Of a stretch of DNA of 64,000 bases, positions 1-10,934 are shown one piece after another. Made by a program: the position numbers and the translations under genes. Each line of letters starts with the position of its first letter. Position 1 is the first letter of the stretch. The notes under the pieces were generated by a model. That model worked only from the letters and a program-made list of their open reading frames with translations. It had not been told where the DNA came from and searched no databases. This stretch comes from Mesodorylaimus sp. YZB2_4 (lineage: Eukaryota > Nematoda > Enoplea > Dorylaimida > Dorylaimidae), in assembly GCA_030248295.1 (NCBI GenBank), contig JASANH010001724.1, positions 248,001 to 312,000 on the forward strand. The letters run 5' to 3'.

Positions 1-3000
1 GGGATTTTGGTTTTGTCCTGCAGTTTTCTATTCTTGGTTGCGTTCGTCACTGAAAAAAAAGTAAGCTGCCCTGATTTAAGAAAAGGCAAACTATGGCTCA
101 CCTTTCTTGCGATTTTTCAAGCGCTGGCAGTCAATGGCGACAGGGATCGAGATAACAAGAAATACTTGTATAATAAACGCGATACAGATCCGTACTAGAA
201 GAGAACACGAAATTATGGAAAGTTTGACACGAAAATTCTTCTTACAGCTGAGTTTCCTCTCGCTAAGATTGGTCGTCGATCCTGTAGTATTGCTAATCAA
301 GGTGACAGAAGCGCTAATAGACGAAACGACGTGGACGTAATTTATGACAGGACCAATAAAAACAACGACGGCCTTGACAGTTCCGCCTGCGCTGCTTTGC
401 AGTGATGGTGTCCGGGCCTAAAATACAAAGCTTATAGTCCAAGTCCGACCGATATATCGGCAAATACTGATATTTTGTCCTGCCCAAAATGCCGATACTG
501 TACGTAGATTTTCCTGTCAATAAGAGTTTAGGGAGAGCAGATGGCCTGCTCTCCCCAAAGTGCGCCGGCGCTACAGCAATAACCACTAAAGCTACGGGCA
601 AAAGAGTTGGTTTAGACGTGGTTAGACGGTTCGTGCTTACAATTGAATACCCGCTGCCTGTAAACATCCGCATTAGTTTGCTGTTCAGCCCAGCCACTCT
701 GGAACTTATGCGCAGTAGGCTTCAGCTACAGTGACAGAGCAGAACGTGGCAACCTTCTTTGTACGAAATTCGCGTCAGCTCAGGAGGAACTAGACGACAA
801 ATTTCTTCTATCTATTCTAAATCCTAGCCCAAATATATGTGCGAAAAAGTACTATTATTCTAAGAAAATCTGTTATCAGACAACAAAAAGGTTAGCCCAG
901 CCACCCTGCTCTAACCAAATGCGAGGCAAACAAGGTTGGCTGGGCTCCCTCGGCGGAGTTTGTAGAAAAATTGTGATCAAATAGAATTGCTACTGTCGCT
1001 AAAAAAGTGTAACAATGCGTCCCCCCCTCAGCCATTTCATTCAGGCAACAGAGAGATGGAAACAAAAGGGCCGATGGTCGTTCTACTGCTGAAGGTTGTA
1101 CCCCTAAAGCTATTAACATGCTGGCTCCACAGAAGCTGAACTTCCTGTTCTAGTGTCACTGGGCTGGTGCTACACATGCAGTACTCGTGCTGTCACGGCA
1201 GATGCAACCTAACTGCATGCAGCAAGTCCTCACTGTACCCCCAATTAAGTTCGAGGTAACAAAAGGCAATCTTATTCCAAAACCACCAACTTCCGAACTT
1301 ACTCCGAAATACGAATAAGTGTATTCATGTGGGTGCTGGCCTTTGGTGAAAAACAGAAAGAAAAAAATCTCGCAGGGAGTCGACACCACGACTCCACGAT
1401 GCACCGAGTACATCACAGAGACAGGCGTTGTGGGTGAGTGTCGGATTACGATTGTGAGCCTGGAGGCAAAATAAACGTAGATACATCACGTCCACATAAG
1501 TATAACCCACTCAAGCATGTGCCGCCGAGGGAGCCCAGCCAACCTCGTTTGCCTCGCAATTGGTTAGAGTAGGGTGGCTTGGCTAACCTTTTCGTTGTCT
1601 GATAACAGATTTTTTTTAGAAACAATAAAGAGGCTTCGCCCTGAAGATAGTAGCGAGCAAAATATAACTGATATTCCAATTTAAATAAAGGGAACCTTGC
1701 TGGTTCATGAGTGACCCTCTTGTTCAGGCATCCAGACCCTGTCCTGTCTGCTTGGCTTTAAAGTGTTTCTGACACCAGCGAAGAGCGAGCAAGTTTGTAG
1801 CGGGGATATTGCAATTTACATAATCTTTTGGCCCGAGATTTTGGGCTTCCTGAATGATTCAAATTGGTCTTTCGAGGAAGCCTAGCCTGAGACATTGAAA
1901 AATTGCATGCTTAACGATGGGGATCTTACCGAAATTCAAATTTTCCGCCGTAAAATTTGAATTTTTCAAACTTGAAAAAATTATCAGTATTATCGGTTTA
2001 TCGGCCTATAATTGTGTTATCGATTATCGATTATTGGCCGATACCGATAATTGTCTTACCGGTCGGACTTGGCTCCTAGTGTGTTTGAGGTGCGAAAAGA
2101 AAGGATCAGCTTACATATCGGCCATCCTCAACTTCATAAAACAATTGAAAGGGACTTGATTCATTCAATTGTGGAAATGTGGTACAATTCCCATGGATTT
2201 CAAAGCTACTGCAGTCCAGTTGAAAATCTAAAAAGTGAAGAATGCACGACGAATTAAGACTATTCGAGATGTGTTTTACATACCGGACTCCTTGTTTATG
2301 AAGTAGCCTATGCGACTAACCGTTTTTGATTCTTTCTCAAATCTGGCATGAAGTTGATAAACGTCAGCCACAGCGAAAGTTTCGTTCATTTGGACCACGG
2401 ACTGGTAATCACTACCATACACGCGGTAGCTATCGTATCCGCTGCCCAGTCCAAGTATATGTATTACATAGATTCCGCCGCTTATATCGTTGGGTAGTGG
2501 TTCAATAAATGTTTCGTTGCGATCCAGCGTTCGAATGCCGAACACAGGTACGATGTCACCTTTATACGCCATGCGTGGAATTCTCGACGGGTCTGAAGTG
2601 AGAAAACACATGCACGCATTCAAAATTGTCAACATACATTTTCTAGCTTACCACTTGTGCTACATTCTGTCCATGGCAAAGAGAGTGTCTCGTTGGGATT
2701 TATCAACAGCGACTGACACATGTCGTCGGTGCTGTTACCGGGACATATGTACCACTTGCGGGGGTACTGCGAGTCGCACAACTGTTCCGTCAGTTTTCCG
2801 CATGGTTCTTTTCCATCTTTGGTCACGAAGCAAACTGTATTCTCGTCCTTGCAGATTTCTTTTTCTTCCATGGAGCCTGTTCGAACAAAGTTATACAATG
2901 CCGAAAGCGGTGGCAAAATCCTTTACTTATAATCTTGATGGTTTTTTAATCTGATTGTCATTTCAGAACTAAATTAAAGGCTTACACCTGTTTTCAGATT

Positions 3001-3846
3001 CTGACTAATGCAAAGTGTACTCTAAGATTCAATATCTCGTTTCCCGATCCTTTCTGAGGGCATTCGGTGTCTTCTCAACAAAATATCCATATTTTGGACA
3101 CTCAACAAGTGTCCAAAATTTTTTTGTTCAGCTCTTTCCTACAGAGAAGTCCACTTCCAGGGGGTGAATAATGAATCGAACATATTCAAGATTTTCTTGG
3201 ATTTCGATTCCCCAGCTCCAGTGTATGGTCGTCTCCTAATTTGGTTCTGGATGTTAGACTCGATAAAGCAGTGAGCATGCGTACGCGTTTTCGATGCAAG
3301 AAAACACTTTTTCTTCAAAATAGGGATGCTTTTCTGCTAATGGCCACCAGTGATATGAGAAACAAGAACGTTTTCCCAGAATTTGCGCAGACGTAAAGGT
3401 ACTTACACAAGCGAAAATTGTATTTCCATGAATCTTCTTGACTTGAAACGCGGCCTTTGTACCGAATAGTGTAGATTCCGAATATTAATTTCGCCACCTT
3501 AATGCTGACATCGCCTGCGTACTCGCACGTTCCGTTAGCGACGACGTTTTGTTTTGGGTCCAAAAGCTCAAATTGATCGCCCCAAGGGCAATCGTCGATT
3601 GGCCGGCCGATTTTCCAGCTGAGAAAAACTGCTCCGTCGAAAAAGGGAAAAGGGGCAATATTTCCACCTTTATCGATGAAATCCGCGTAGTTGATCTCTA
3701 TAAAAAGTCGCCAGATTAATCGGAGTTTACAACTGGGTAATCTAACTGAATAATAGGACCAACATTTTTAGGCACTTACTCATAAAGTTTTCCTCCGCCG
3801 CTGATATCACTGTGAAAAAAATTAACAAATATTTGAATTTCACCAT
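1..3846 (-). CDS. Type I membrane glycoprotein, receptor paralogue 1 (3' end outside window)
   Basis: Multi-exon gene running off the left edge. Exons by GT-AG signals and frame: 3780-3846, 3407-3697, 2652-2876, 2284-2592, 2115-2227, 246-417, 102-194 and 1-49 (partial); all phases agree. Exon 1 starts with a signal peptide (MVKFKYLLIFFTVIS) and was chosen as the start because the paralogue at 14408 has the matching Met. The ectodomain (about residues 20-390) holds a motif LIFGIYTIRYKGRV, a Cys-rich exon with CFVTKDGKEPCGKL, several N-glycosylation sites and a segment VVVFIGPVINYVHVV. Exon 7 encodes one membrane span followed by a basic stop-transfer (RLKNRKK). The cytoplasmic tail starts in exon 8. 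I do not recognise the ectodomain family. By analogy with paralogue 2 the tail may be phosphatase-like, but it is not in view. The 1.7-kb intron 5 carries a transposon. Confidence 0.75.
439..2072. mobile_element. Transposon insertion inside intron 5 of receptor paralogue 1
   Basis: Inverted termini CCAAGTCCGACC (439-450) and its complement (2061-2072) bound about 1.63 kb. TAGT lies directly left of the element (435-438) and four bases beyond its right end (2077-2080). The same intron in paralogue 2 (12113-12167) is only 55 nt, and its sequence resembles the two flanks here. The extra DNA is therefore an insertion into a short ancestral intron. No transposase ORF is visible inside, so it is non-autonomous or decayed. 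It contains repeat copy A. Confidence 0.65.
568..1613 (+). repeat. Dispersed repeat, copy A, with about 92-bp inverted arms
   Basis: Arms 865-956 and 1522-1613 are near-perfect inverted copies of each other (core CTGTTATCAGACAAC). Similarity to copy B at 43.26-44.58 kb (opposite orientation) covers both arms, the interior next to them and a patchy stretch back to about 568, including a shared block near 572-608. The structure suits a MITE-like, hairpin-forming non-autonomous DNA element. It lies wholly within intron 5 of receptor paralogue 1. Confidence 0.7.
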
Positions 3847-4087
3847 AATTTGCACAAATCTTTTTAAATTTTTTAACGCGACTGCTGAATAATATGAACA
3901 AGTCGAGGCAGGCTGGCCACTGCTTTCCGCGAATTGTACCAAAAGAGAACTCAGATTCGAGGCTGTGTAATATTTTCTCTGCGGCTGTAAAGACGCGACA
4001 TGTGATGGCTTCCTCACAGTGATGATGATTTCTGAAAGGTTTTGGTCCTCGGTTTGAATTGAGTGGTACGAGAGAACGCAAATACAA

Positions 4088-5030
4088 GTGATTTCTGGTG
4101 CAATATGTGACCTCTCCGCCGATTCAAATCAAATCAAATGTCTTAATAAAAACGCCAAAAAACCTAAGCGATATTGGTTCTTTTGTACCATTTCAAAAAA
4201 AAAGACCCAAATAATATATTTCCGTTTTCCTCTGGTTATTTTTCATCCTGTAAAGCGAAAGTATATCATACAGTATTTGACAAGGGCTTGTATTGCGAAA
4301 TCGGCGATGGCGGCTCTATTCCTTGCAAGATCCATGAGGAAAAAACTGATGAAACTTCGTGGCTGTTCAATCAAGCGGGTACTTTCATGCTGCCCGACAT
4401 CCTCTTATCCGACTGCTACAAATATGCTCAGGCATAGTCCAGGAAGAAAGCTTAAGGAAATGCGGCCGCGGTGGTGTCGTCTCTCCATATTGCTCGGGAG
4501 CGAGTCCAAGGCTCGATCCCCGGTGATGGAGGTCGGTTTGCGAACTATAAACCCTCGCTGACCTTTCACGCACAGGCTGGGTGACTCACCTGGTACCGTC
4601 GGGGTGCTCCGAGTGGAGAGACGCAAGCCAAACGAGCAGATAGTCTCGGCTGTCTGACACCGACAGGGCCCCACCCGCCATTGCCCAAGGAAATCGATGT
4701 CCAGTCGAGGATGCCCTCGCGTGCTCCTAGTAATGCTAGGGTAACATCGGGTAAGGAAAGTGTACCCGACCCGAGCAGAGAAATTTCTCCTGAACCTGAC
4801 CCGACCCGACCTTTTTCTCACTCCTTTTCTCTGACTTTTTGACAAGGATATACATTTACATACTTTGTATTTTCATGTTAATTTTATCCAAATTACGCAG
4901 CTTGAGCAGTAGACCCCGGATCGGTCAAGGTATTTTCGGGTCGGGTCGGGTCGGGTCACTTTTTTTAAAGATCGGGTCAAATGAAGCAAAAATACAGCAA
5001 TTTTGCAAATTACTACTGTTAGCAGCTACA
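4088..5030. other. Non-genic stretch with possible SINE and GGGTC repeats
   Basis: No convincing gene. Around 4440-4560 there is a tRNA B-box-like string (GGCTCGATCCCCGG) in GC-rich sequence, which could be part of a SINE. Short GGGTC tandem runs occur in opposite orientations at about 4790-4812 and 4934-4961. The ORFs here look like chance frames. Confidence 0.35.
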
Positions 5031-5039
5031 GAAACGTTT

Positions 5040-5441
5040 TCACAGCTGTGCGACTCCAGGATTTGCAGGATATGCTTCATGGATGCATGAATAAAGTGTT
5101 TCATTCCACGTTTTCATTCTGCGTAACTTCCAAGAATGACAGACAAATTGTAAGCTGTGACAGTGACCAATTTTTCTGAGTAATTTCTGCAAAGGGAAGG
5201 GTCCATATGTGATAGTTCTCATAAACATTCTTGTTAACTCTGACGAATGGGTGGAACTAGCTATCTCTAAGAAGGAATTGATAATTTTCAGCAGGTCGTA
5301 GGAGTAGCTACAATCACATTTGATTCCTGGATATGACAAATAACTTCCTGGGTATACCTGTCTGGAAAAGCAATACAGTCTGTACCCAAACACCAAATCT
5401 GCACCAATAATAGCCCCCTCGACCACTATCCATGTTACCAT
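5040..5441 (-). CDS. Possible coding exon, unknown protein
   Basis: Open frame of 133 codons beginning at an ATG (MVTWIVVEGAIIGADLVF). The residue composition is protein-like, with several Cys and a hydrophobic start. I recognise no family, there is no paralogue in the window to confirm it, and clear splice partners are lacking. It could be one exon of a minus-strand gene together with the frame near 6.35-6.6 kb. It could equally be a chance ORF. Confidence 0.2.
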   Translation of the reverse strand: MVTWIVVEGAIIGADLVFGYRLYCFSRQVYPGSYLSYPGIKCDCSYSYDLLKIINSFLEIASSTHSSELTRMFMRTITYGPFPLQKLLRKIGHCHSLQFVCHSWKLRRMKTWNETLYSCIHEAYPANPGVAQL

Positions 5442-6352
5442 AGCTTAACAGTTTACTGTGTTCAAAAGTCACAGGTAGCCTCACATTCTTCCATCAGTAG
5501 CGAAGGTTCTGACAGGAGCTAGTGTCCAGCACAATATGGCTTTGTAAGCAATATATTTTGTGAAGACGAGATGCAACTCTAACGTGGGTTTCTTTAACAA
5601 CTCTGAACAGGTATTTCTTTGTTTAACGAGTAGACTGTCTCAGACTCCAACAGTTATGACAGTTGCCTCTATTCACGCCTATTATTCGGATTGGTTAAAT
5701 CTTGGCTCTAGTGGACAGACCCTAGTCGCTTTTAGATCTTTTTCAAAAAGGTTTTTAAAAATTATCTGACCACTACATGTATTGTGGGAAATATGAAGGA
5801 ATGCAACTGTAGGATAACTGAGGATAACTATTATCTGTTTTCTTTGGGTTTGTGCGCGGCCGTTTGGTGAAAGTGGCTCTGCCAGCCGCGCACACTTGGA
5901 CCGCTTTTCTAGCCCGTACGCAGGTATCCAAACACCCTATGACTATAGTAGGGGTCAAAAGGAAGCCAACGCGAAAATCGATGGAAAGGAGAATGTTTTG
6001 CAGTAAAAACATGCTTCGTCTGCTGGACAACGCGGAAAAAAATAAGAAAATCCCAGAATCTTCATCATGGTAGTTTCTTCCGTGTGTGTGACATATTGCC
6101 GAGTTATTGTTGTTTCCGCAAATATTTCGCTAATTTTAAACTATTTTTTTGGTTTTTATTGTTTGTTTTCGAAGGTGAGATGCTGTAAAGCAGTTCTTTC
6201 AAAACTTTTGTCTGGAAGTTAAGCGCTTCTTATAAAATGTGAATGAAACCATGCTAGCAACATTGTCTCCAAAGGTCTTGACACGTCTTGACTGTTATTT
6301 TATGCCCAATGTGCTCAGATCCCCCAAAACTCTCATTTTAAACGTCCTTACC

Positions 6353-6579
6353 AAGAACCTTTTGCCAACGTAGTTTTGATGTGAAAAACAAGTCTTTTTC
6401 CAGCATTCCATATTATATACTGGTCTGTAGAAACACAGTTCACCTGGCTGCCCGATTGTTTGAAGAAACAGACGCTTCCTATTGGCATTTTCCTCATACA
6501 CTTTGGGAGGATCTTCATTGAGAAACCTCAGAACTCCTAACAAGTGAATCACGGAGAAGAAACCTCGCGGATTCGAATA
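6353..6579 (-). CDS. Possible internal exon, unknown protein
   Basis: Open minus-strand frame with a protein-like sequence (includes NEDPPKVYEENANRKRLFL and ELCFYRPVYNMECW). It is followed by a plausible donor (TTG|GTAAGG) near 6352. No ATG begins this frame, so it would be an internal exon. The family is not recognised and neighbouring exons were not identified. Confidence 0.25.
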
Positions 6580-6759
6580 CAAATTCTTTTACCATTTCTT
6601 CTTGGTCTCCCACATAATGTACATGAGAAATCCTTATCGAGGGGGCTAAATAAATCAGCGTATTACGGAATCGCTTCAAATTATCATACTCACTCCTTAC
6701 CGTGGACCCTGGATAGGGACCACAGCATGCAAAGTTGCACAAAAACCTTCTCTTTATGC

Positions 6760-9530
6760 TAGGGGCTTTATGAGGCTTTTATGAAAGCTTTATGGCGACA
6801 TGCAGAAGAATCATAAAAGTCAAAACAAGAAGTTTACAGGAGATAGATGTGGTAGAAGGATTATGTACAGTATGGTAGCTCTTCCTTCTACGAGCAAGCC
6901 AGTTTAAACTAGAAATGAGGCATGACTCAAACACGCAGACGTCTTACAGACAATAACTCTGATCATGAGACAAGAAATATGGATTAATAAGAGGATGTGA
7001 GCACATTGTCTCTATCTATCGTCGCCATTGTTTCGAAAAAATTCGCGGCTTTTTATGATTTAGCTTAAGCTGCTTTTATCGGCGTACGCATTGTATGGTT
7101 TGCGTACAAGCCAGTTTGCGTATGCGTACATGCGTGCATCGGTTAGAATGCGTATGCGTATGCGTTTGCGTATACGCATCCAAATTTCAATGCGTATGCG
7201 CAAACTTTGCGTATGCGTATTTTGTACGCAACCAACTGTAGTTTTCAGCACCATGATGTGTCTTAGCAGTTGATCCAATGGCTCCGGCGCATATACATAG
7301 TGTATCCATGGGCGGAGGGGCTCTGGTGTGTGCTGGTTCCCGCACAGCTGAGCTCACAAGCTTTGACTGCTATAAGACATAAGGAAAAACGGGATCCAGC
7401 CAAAAATTTAGGAAGTACAGTACTTCGCAGCGGACATAGGCAAGTGCAAGCATGTGATGTATCCTAAAAAGACTGAAACGGCGTGGCGTGAGGTTATCAT
7501 GACACGACGCAGTGTGAGTCGAGCATAAACTGGGTCATTCTGTTAAATCCTTGCCTGACACGGCGATAAAGATTCGCTTTATGCCAAATGTCGATCCACT
7601 ATCCTTCCATGCGGACCTTGCTAAAGGCTGTGCATGAAGTTCAACTGACAAGCCGTTGCACGAAAACGATATTTTCACCACTGACTTCGTGGGTTAGGGG
7701 GGGGGGGAGCACCAGGACCAGGCTACGGGTGCACCTCACTACCACCTTGTGGTCTGGGTTGGATGCCCCAGAAATTGAATCGACCCACCGGAAAAGGAAT
7801 TCAGAAATATGACAAATGCCGCTATGCCAAGCCGCTATGTCAAGTTTATTCAGAAATATGCCAAATACCGCTTGCCTGAAAAAGTTAAGATGGGCCTCTG
7901 TTGTATAAGATGGGCACCTTACCAGCTGCACCAGTGCAACCAATACTGCAAAAAAATAGGCAAGAGCTGCGGATGGGGTTCCAAGGGATCAAACCGAGAT
8001 AGCCACTCTGAAGGATCCTTCGAAAAATTTCGCGCAGCGGCTACGAGGTAAGAACAAGTCTCGCTTCTGCGCACTACGTCAGAGAAGTACGTCAATGGCT
8101 ACAATCCCGAGTTACTCTTGCTGTGGCAGGACACCCAGTTTGTTGGTGAGAATACGAATGCTGTGGTCAATCACATTGTGAACCATGGAACTAAAAAGAG
8201 AAAAAACAATTTAAGAATTATGTAACATTCGAATGATATGACATCTTTGATAGATGATGCTGGGTCATAGGCACTGTCAGTGTCAGAGTACCGCCAAAGT
8301 GATCATCGGCGTGGTCAGTAATGACCTCTGAGCTTGTAATGGGCGGAGGCTTCCTGACCTCTTCCACCCAATAAGACTTGAAGTAGCGGCGGTGTGACCG
8401 ATATGCCTTTACTACTTATTGGTTCAAATTTAATCCACTGTAGTAAAACCCAGGACCTCCTGGAAGTACAAAACATGATTTTGCACAGCATTATAATTTC
8501 AGGAAGCACTAGACAGGTATCAATTACTAGCTATACCATTTCATCACAAAAGTGCATGTCCTGTGAAGGAATGAATGTCGGAATAAGGCTGCAATTTTGG
8601 TGGCGGAGAGTCGAATGTGGACATTGCTAAAGCCAGCTGAGTGCAGCAGGCATGCTAGCCATGTAAGCTAACTCTTAGCGCCAAGTCCAAAGTGCTCATT
8701 CTACTGCTCTACACTACTAGCACACTTTTCATAGCATTCACATCACAGCTGTTCGAAATAGAGTCGCTGCATTAGGTATGCTCTACATCTGTTTTAGAAG
8801 CCTCATTCACTACAGCAGTTTTAAATCGCTGGTCACTCTCAGCGTGGATACAGTTAACTGTAACTGAAACTGAAACTGAATCTCTTCGCCAAAACTGAAT
8901 TTAACTGTAACTGAATCTTTTTAGAATCAGTTAAATTCAGTTTTCAAATGACTGCGCTTTCGAAACCTCGCGATCTGTTTCCGGCTGTTCGTTCAAAGCT
9001 CATAGAGAAACGAAAGTCAGCTACACAGTTGCTTGTTCGAATCCTGTTGATCGCGAGTTAGGGCATAATCTGTTATCTTTAAATATCTCTAAGCGGCTGT
9101 AAATGAAATGGATCCGCTTGAATCCTTCGAAAAATTTTGGTCCAAACATAGATAATTGACGTATCTTTGCAATTTTGCAGCGGCTTATCAGCTCCTGCTA
9201 CGTTAACACTGATTGAAGGGCGAAGTTGAAAAGGAGTCAGCGTAATTCAAAAACTGTTTAAAAAAAGAGGGTATTTATTATTTCAATCATTTTACAAAAG
9301 GCGCGGTGTTTCTATGAATCAAACAAATCAGCCTTGCTAACTTCTCGAGTAATTTCACTACATAATCGCACCTTGATCTGAGGGAGCCTTACCAGCTGAC
9401 ATAATCGATTGCTGTAATTTTTTTCTTCTGTACGAAAATAAGCTTTTTGTAAATTATTTGACCAGGCTGGCCAGCATGTCAGCGACAAAAGTCCTGCAAG
9501 TTTTTTGAATTCTGTGAGAAGACAGAGTAT
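6760..9530. other. Non-genic stretch
   Basis: I find no supportable gene. It holds cryptic GCGTAT/GCGTAC repeats (see separate entry), a G-run near 7697-7706 and short AACTGAAACTGAA-type repeats at about 8855-8960. Confidence 0.5.
7080..7230. repeat. Cryptic GCGTAT/GCGTAC simple repeat
   Basis: The sequence repeatedly reads TGCGTATGCGTA and its complement with interruptions, giving spurious Arg/Met/Ile-rich ORFs on both strands. This is low-complexity DNA. Confidence 0.7.
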
Positions 9531-9540
9531 TGAAATAACC

Positions 9541-9711
9541 TCTGTAGCGGGTCAGTCTGTAGCGGGTCAGTCTGTAGTGGGTCAGTCTGCAGTGGGTAAA
9601 TCTGCAGTGGGTCAGTCTGCAGTGGGTCAGTCTGTAGCGTGTCAGTCTGCAGTGGGTCAGTCTGCAGTGGGTCAGTCTGTGGTGGGTCAATCTGTAGTGG
9701 GTCAGTCTGGT
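9541..9711. repeat. 15-bp minisatellite, about 11 units
   Basis: Tandem units close to GTCAGTCTGTAGTGG, with C/T variation at a few fixed positions and occasional variants (for example GGTAAATCT). The period is a multiple of three, so open frames appear on both strands. These are artefacts of the repeat. Confidence 0.9.
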
Positions 9712-10287
9712 AAGAGTGCATACAGCATATCCAGTCCCATACTGTAACTAATCATGTGACCTTTCCAGCAAATAAATAACTATTCCGAAGGCCATAAAAG
9801 CGTCCAAGACTAAAAGTAATGCTGAACTTAAACTGTGAATTTCGATGTTGAGCATTTCCAAAATCGCGTTTCGCATGAAGACACCTCGACAAGTAAAATC
9901 AACGTAAGGCTTACAATAAGAAAACGAAGCTCTACATATTGAGACTATGCACGACTGATCTCAGCATTTGTGAAAAAAAATTGCGATTCTCGCGAGTTCA
10001 AGAAATGTGAATTTTGCCAAAAGAGACCGATTGGCGATCATGCTCAGCATGCATAGTGGGCACTGTCCAGGCATGCCATCGAAATTTGATGTAGTCAAGC
10101 CCTTTTCTCAGAAACTCTATGGCACCTGAATGTTCGCTTAGTTAAGAAAATTATTACGAACTCAATTACCAGAAAGAAAAACGCATTTTCTCTTACTGAT
10201 CTTCAGCTGAAAGGACCAAAAAACTACAACGGAACTCGCCAAAAAAAGGGTATATGATGAGGAAAGAAAGAAATTTAGAGAATTATA
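9712..10287. other. Non-genic stretch
   Basis: AT-rich sequence between the minisatellite and a small MITE. I see no gene or RNA in it. Confidence 0.5.
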
Positions 10288-10411
10288 GCGTATTTCCTTT
10301 AAAACTATCTTCCCCCTCCCCCCTCGAAATCCTCCCCTCTGTACTCTCCCCCCGTCTGCAACCCATTTGAAAAATTTTCTCTCCCGGGGAGAATTTCGAG
10401 GAAATACGGTA
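10288..10411. mobile_element. Short hairpin MITE, diverged copy 1
   Basis: The right terminus GAGAATTTCGAGGAAATACG and the interior (CTCCCCCCGTCTGCAACCCATTTGAAAAA-like) match the two copies in the 56-58 kb element. The left terminus (CGTATTTCCTTTAAAACT) has diverged. It is the most decayed of three copies in the window. Confidence 0.7.
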
Positions 10412-10888
10412 TCTGCGACAAAAAACAGAAATCTACGAAATAGAGATGCAAGAAACCAAAAACCGTCAAAATGAATGGTTGATTAAACAAGAAACCAAAT
10501 TTCAAAAGCCCGTGAAAATTTGAAAAATAAAGGTACTCGTTAAAACCCGCAAGACTAAACTACAGCCTAAATGATTATCCGCAAAATCCACACAACCCAC
10601 AAAAAATTTGCAAGAAAAAAACAAAAATATACTATAGATAACCCACAAAAAACCTATCACCGCAAAAAATTACGACCCAATGAAGTTCAAAAAAATTGAA
10701 TTTTTTCGCTTTTCTACTCGGTCTTGATGCATCTTATTTGCGACTCTGTTTCGGCAGCTCAATACTAGGAACATTCTTCGCCCACGAGCTACTCGCTGGT
10801 TCACATTTCTCCCACTCCATTAAATGATATCTAATATTATGCTACCATTGCAAACGGAGTGATGACGCGAGTTCGTCTCGATTTCTTT

Positions 10889-10906
10889 GGGGGGGGGGGG
10901 GGGGGG
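10889..10906 (+). repeat. Poly-G tract (18 G)
   Basis: Uninterrupted G homopolymer. Comparable C tracts occur at 51538-51554 and 60507-60521. They could form G-quadruplexes and are prone to length error in sequencing. Confidence 0.95.
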
Positions 10907-10934
10907 CGCCACCTTTCGTATTTCTAGAATCGAA

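Noticed and set aside
7060..7278. Arg/Met/Ile-rich ORFs on both strands.
   Set aside because: Low-complexity GCGTAT/GCGTAC repeat, not protein-coding.
9454..9747. Three long overlapping ORFs of simple repeating sequence on both strands.
   Set aside because: They are produced by the 15-bp minisatellite and read equally well in several frames.
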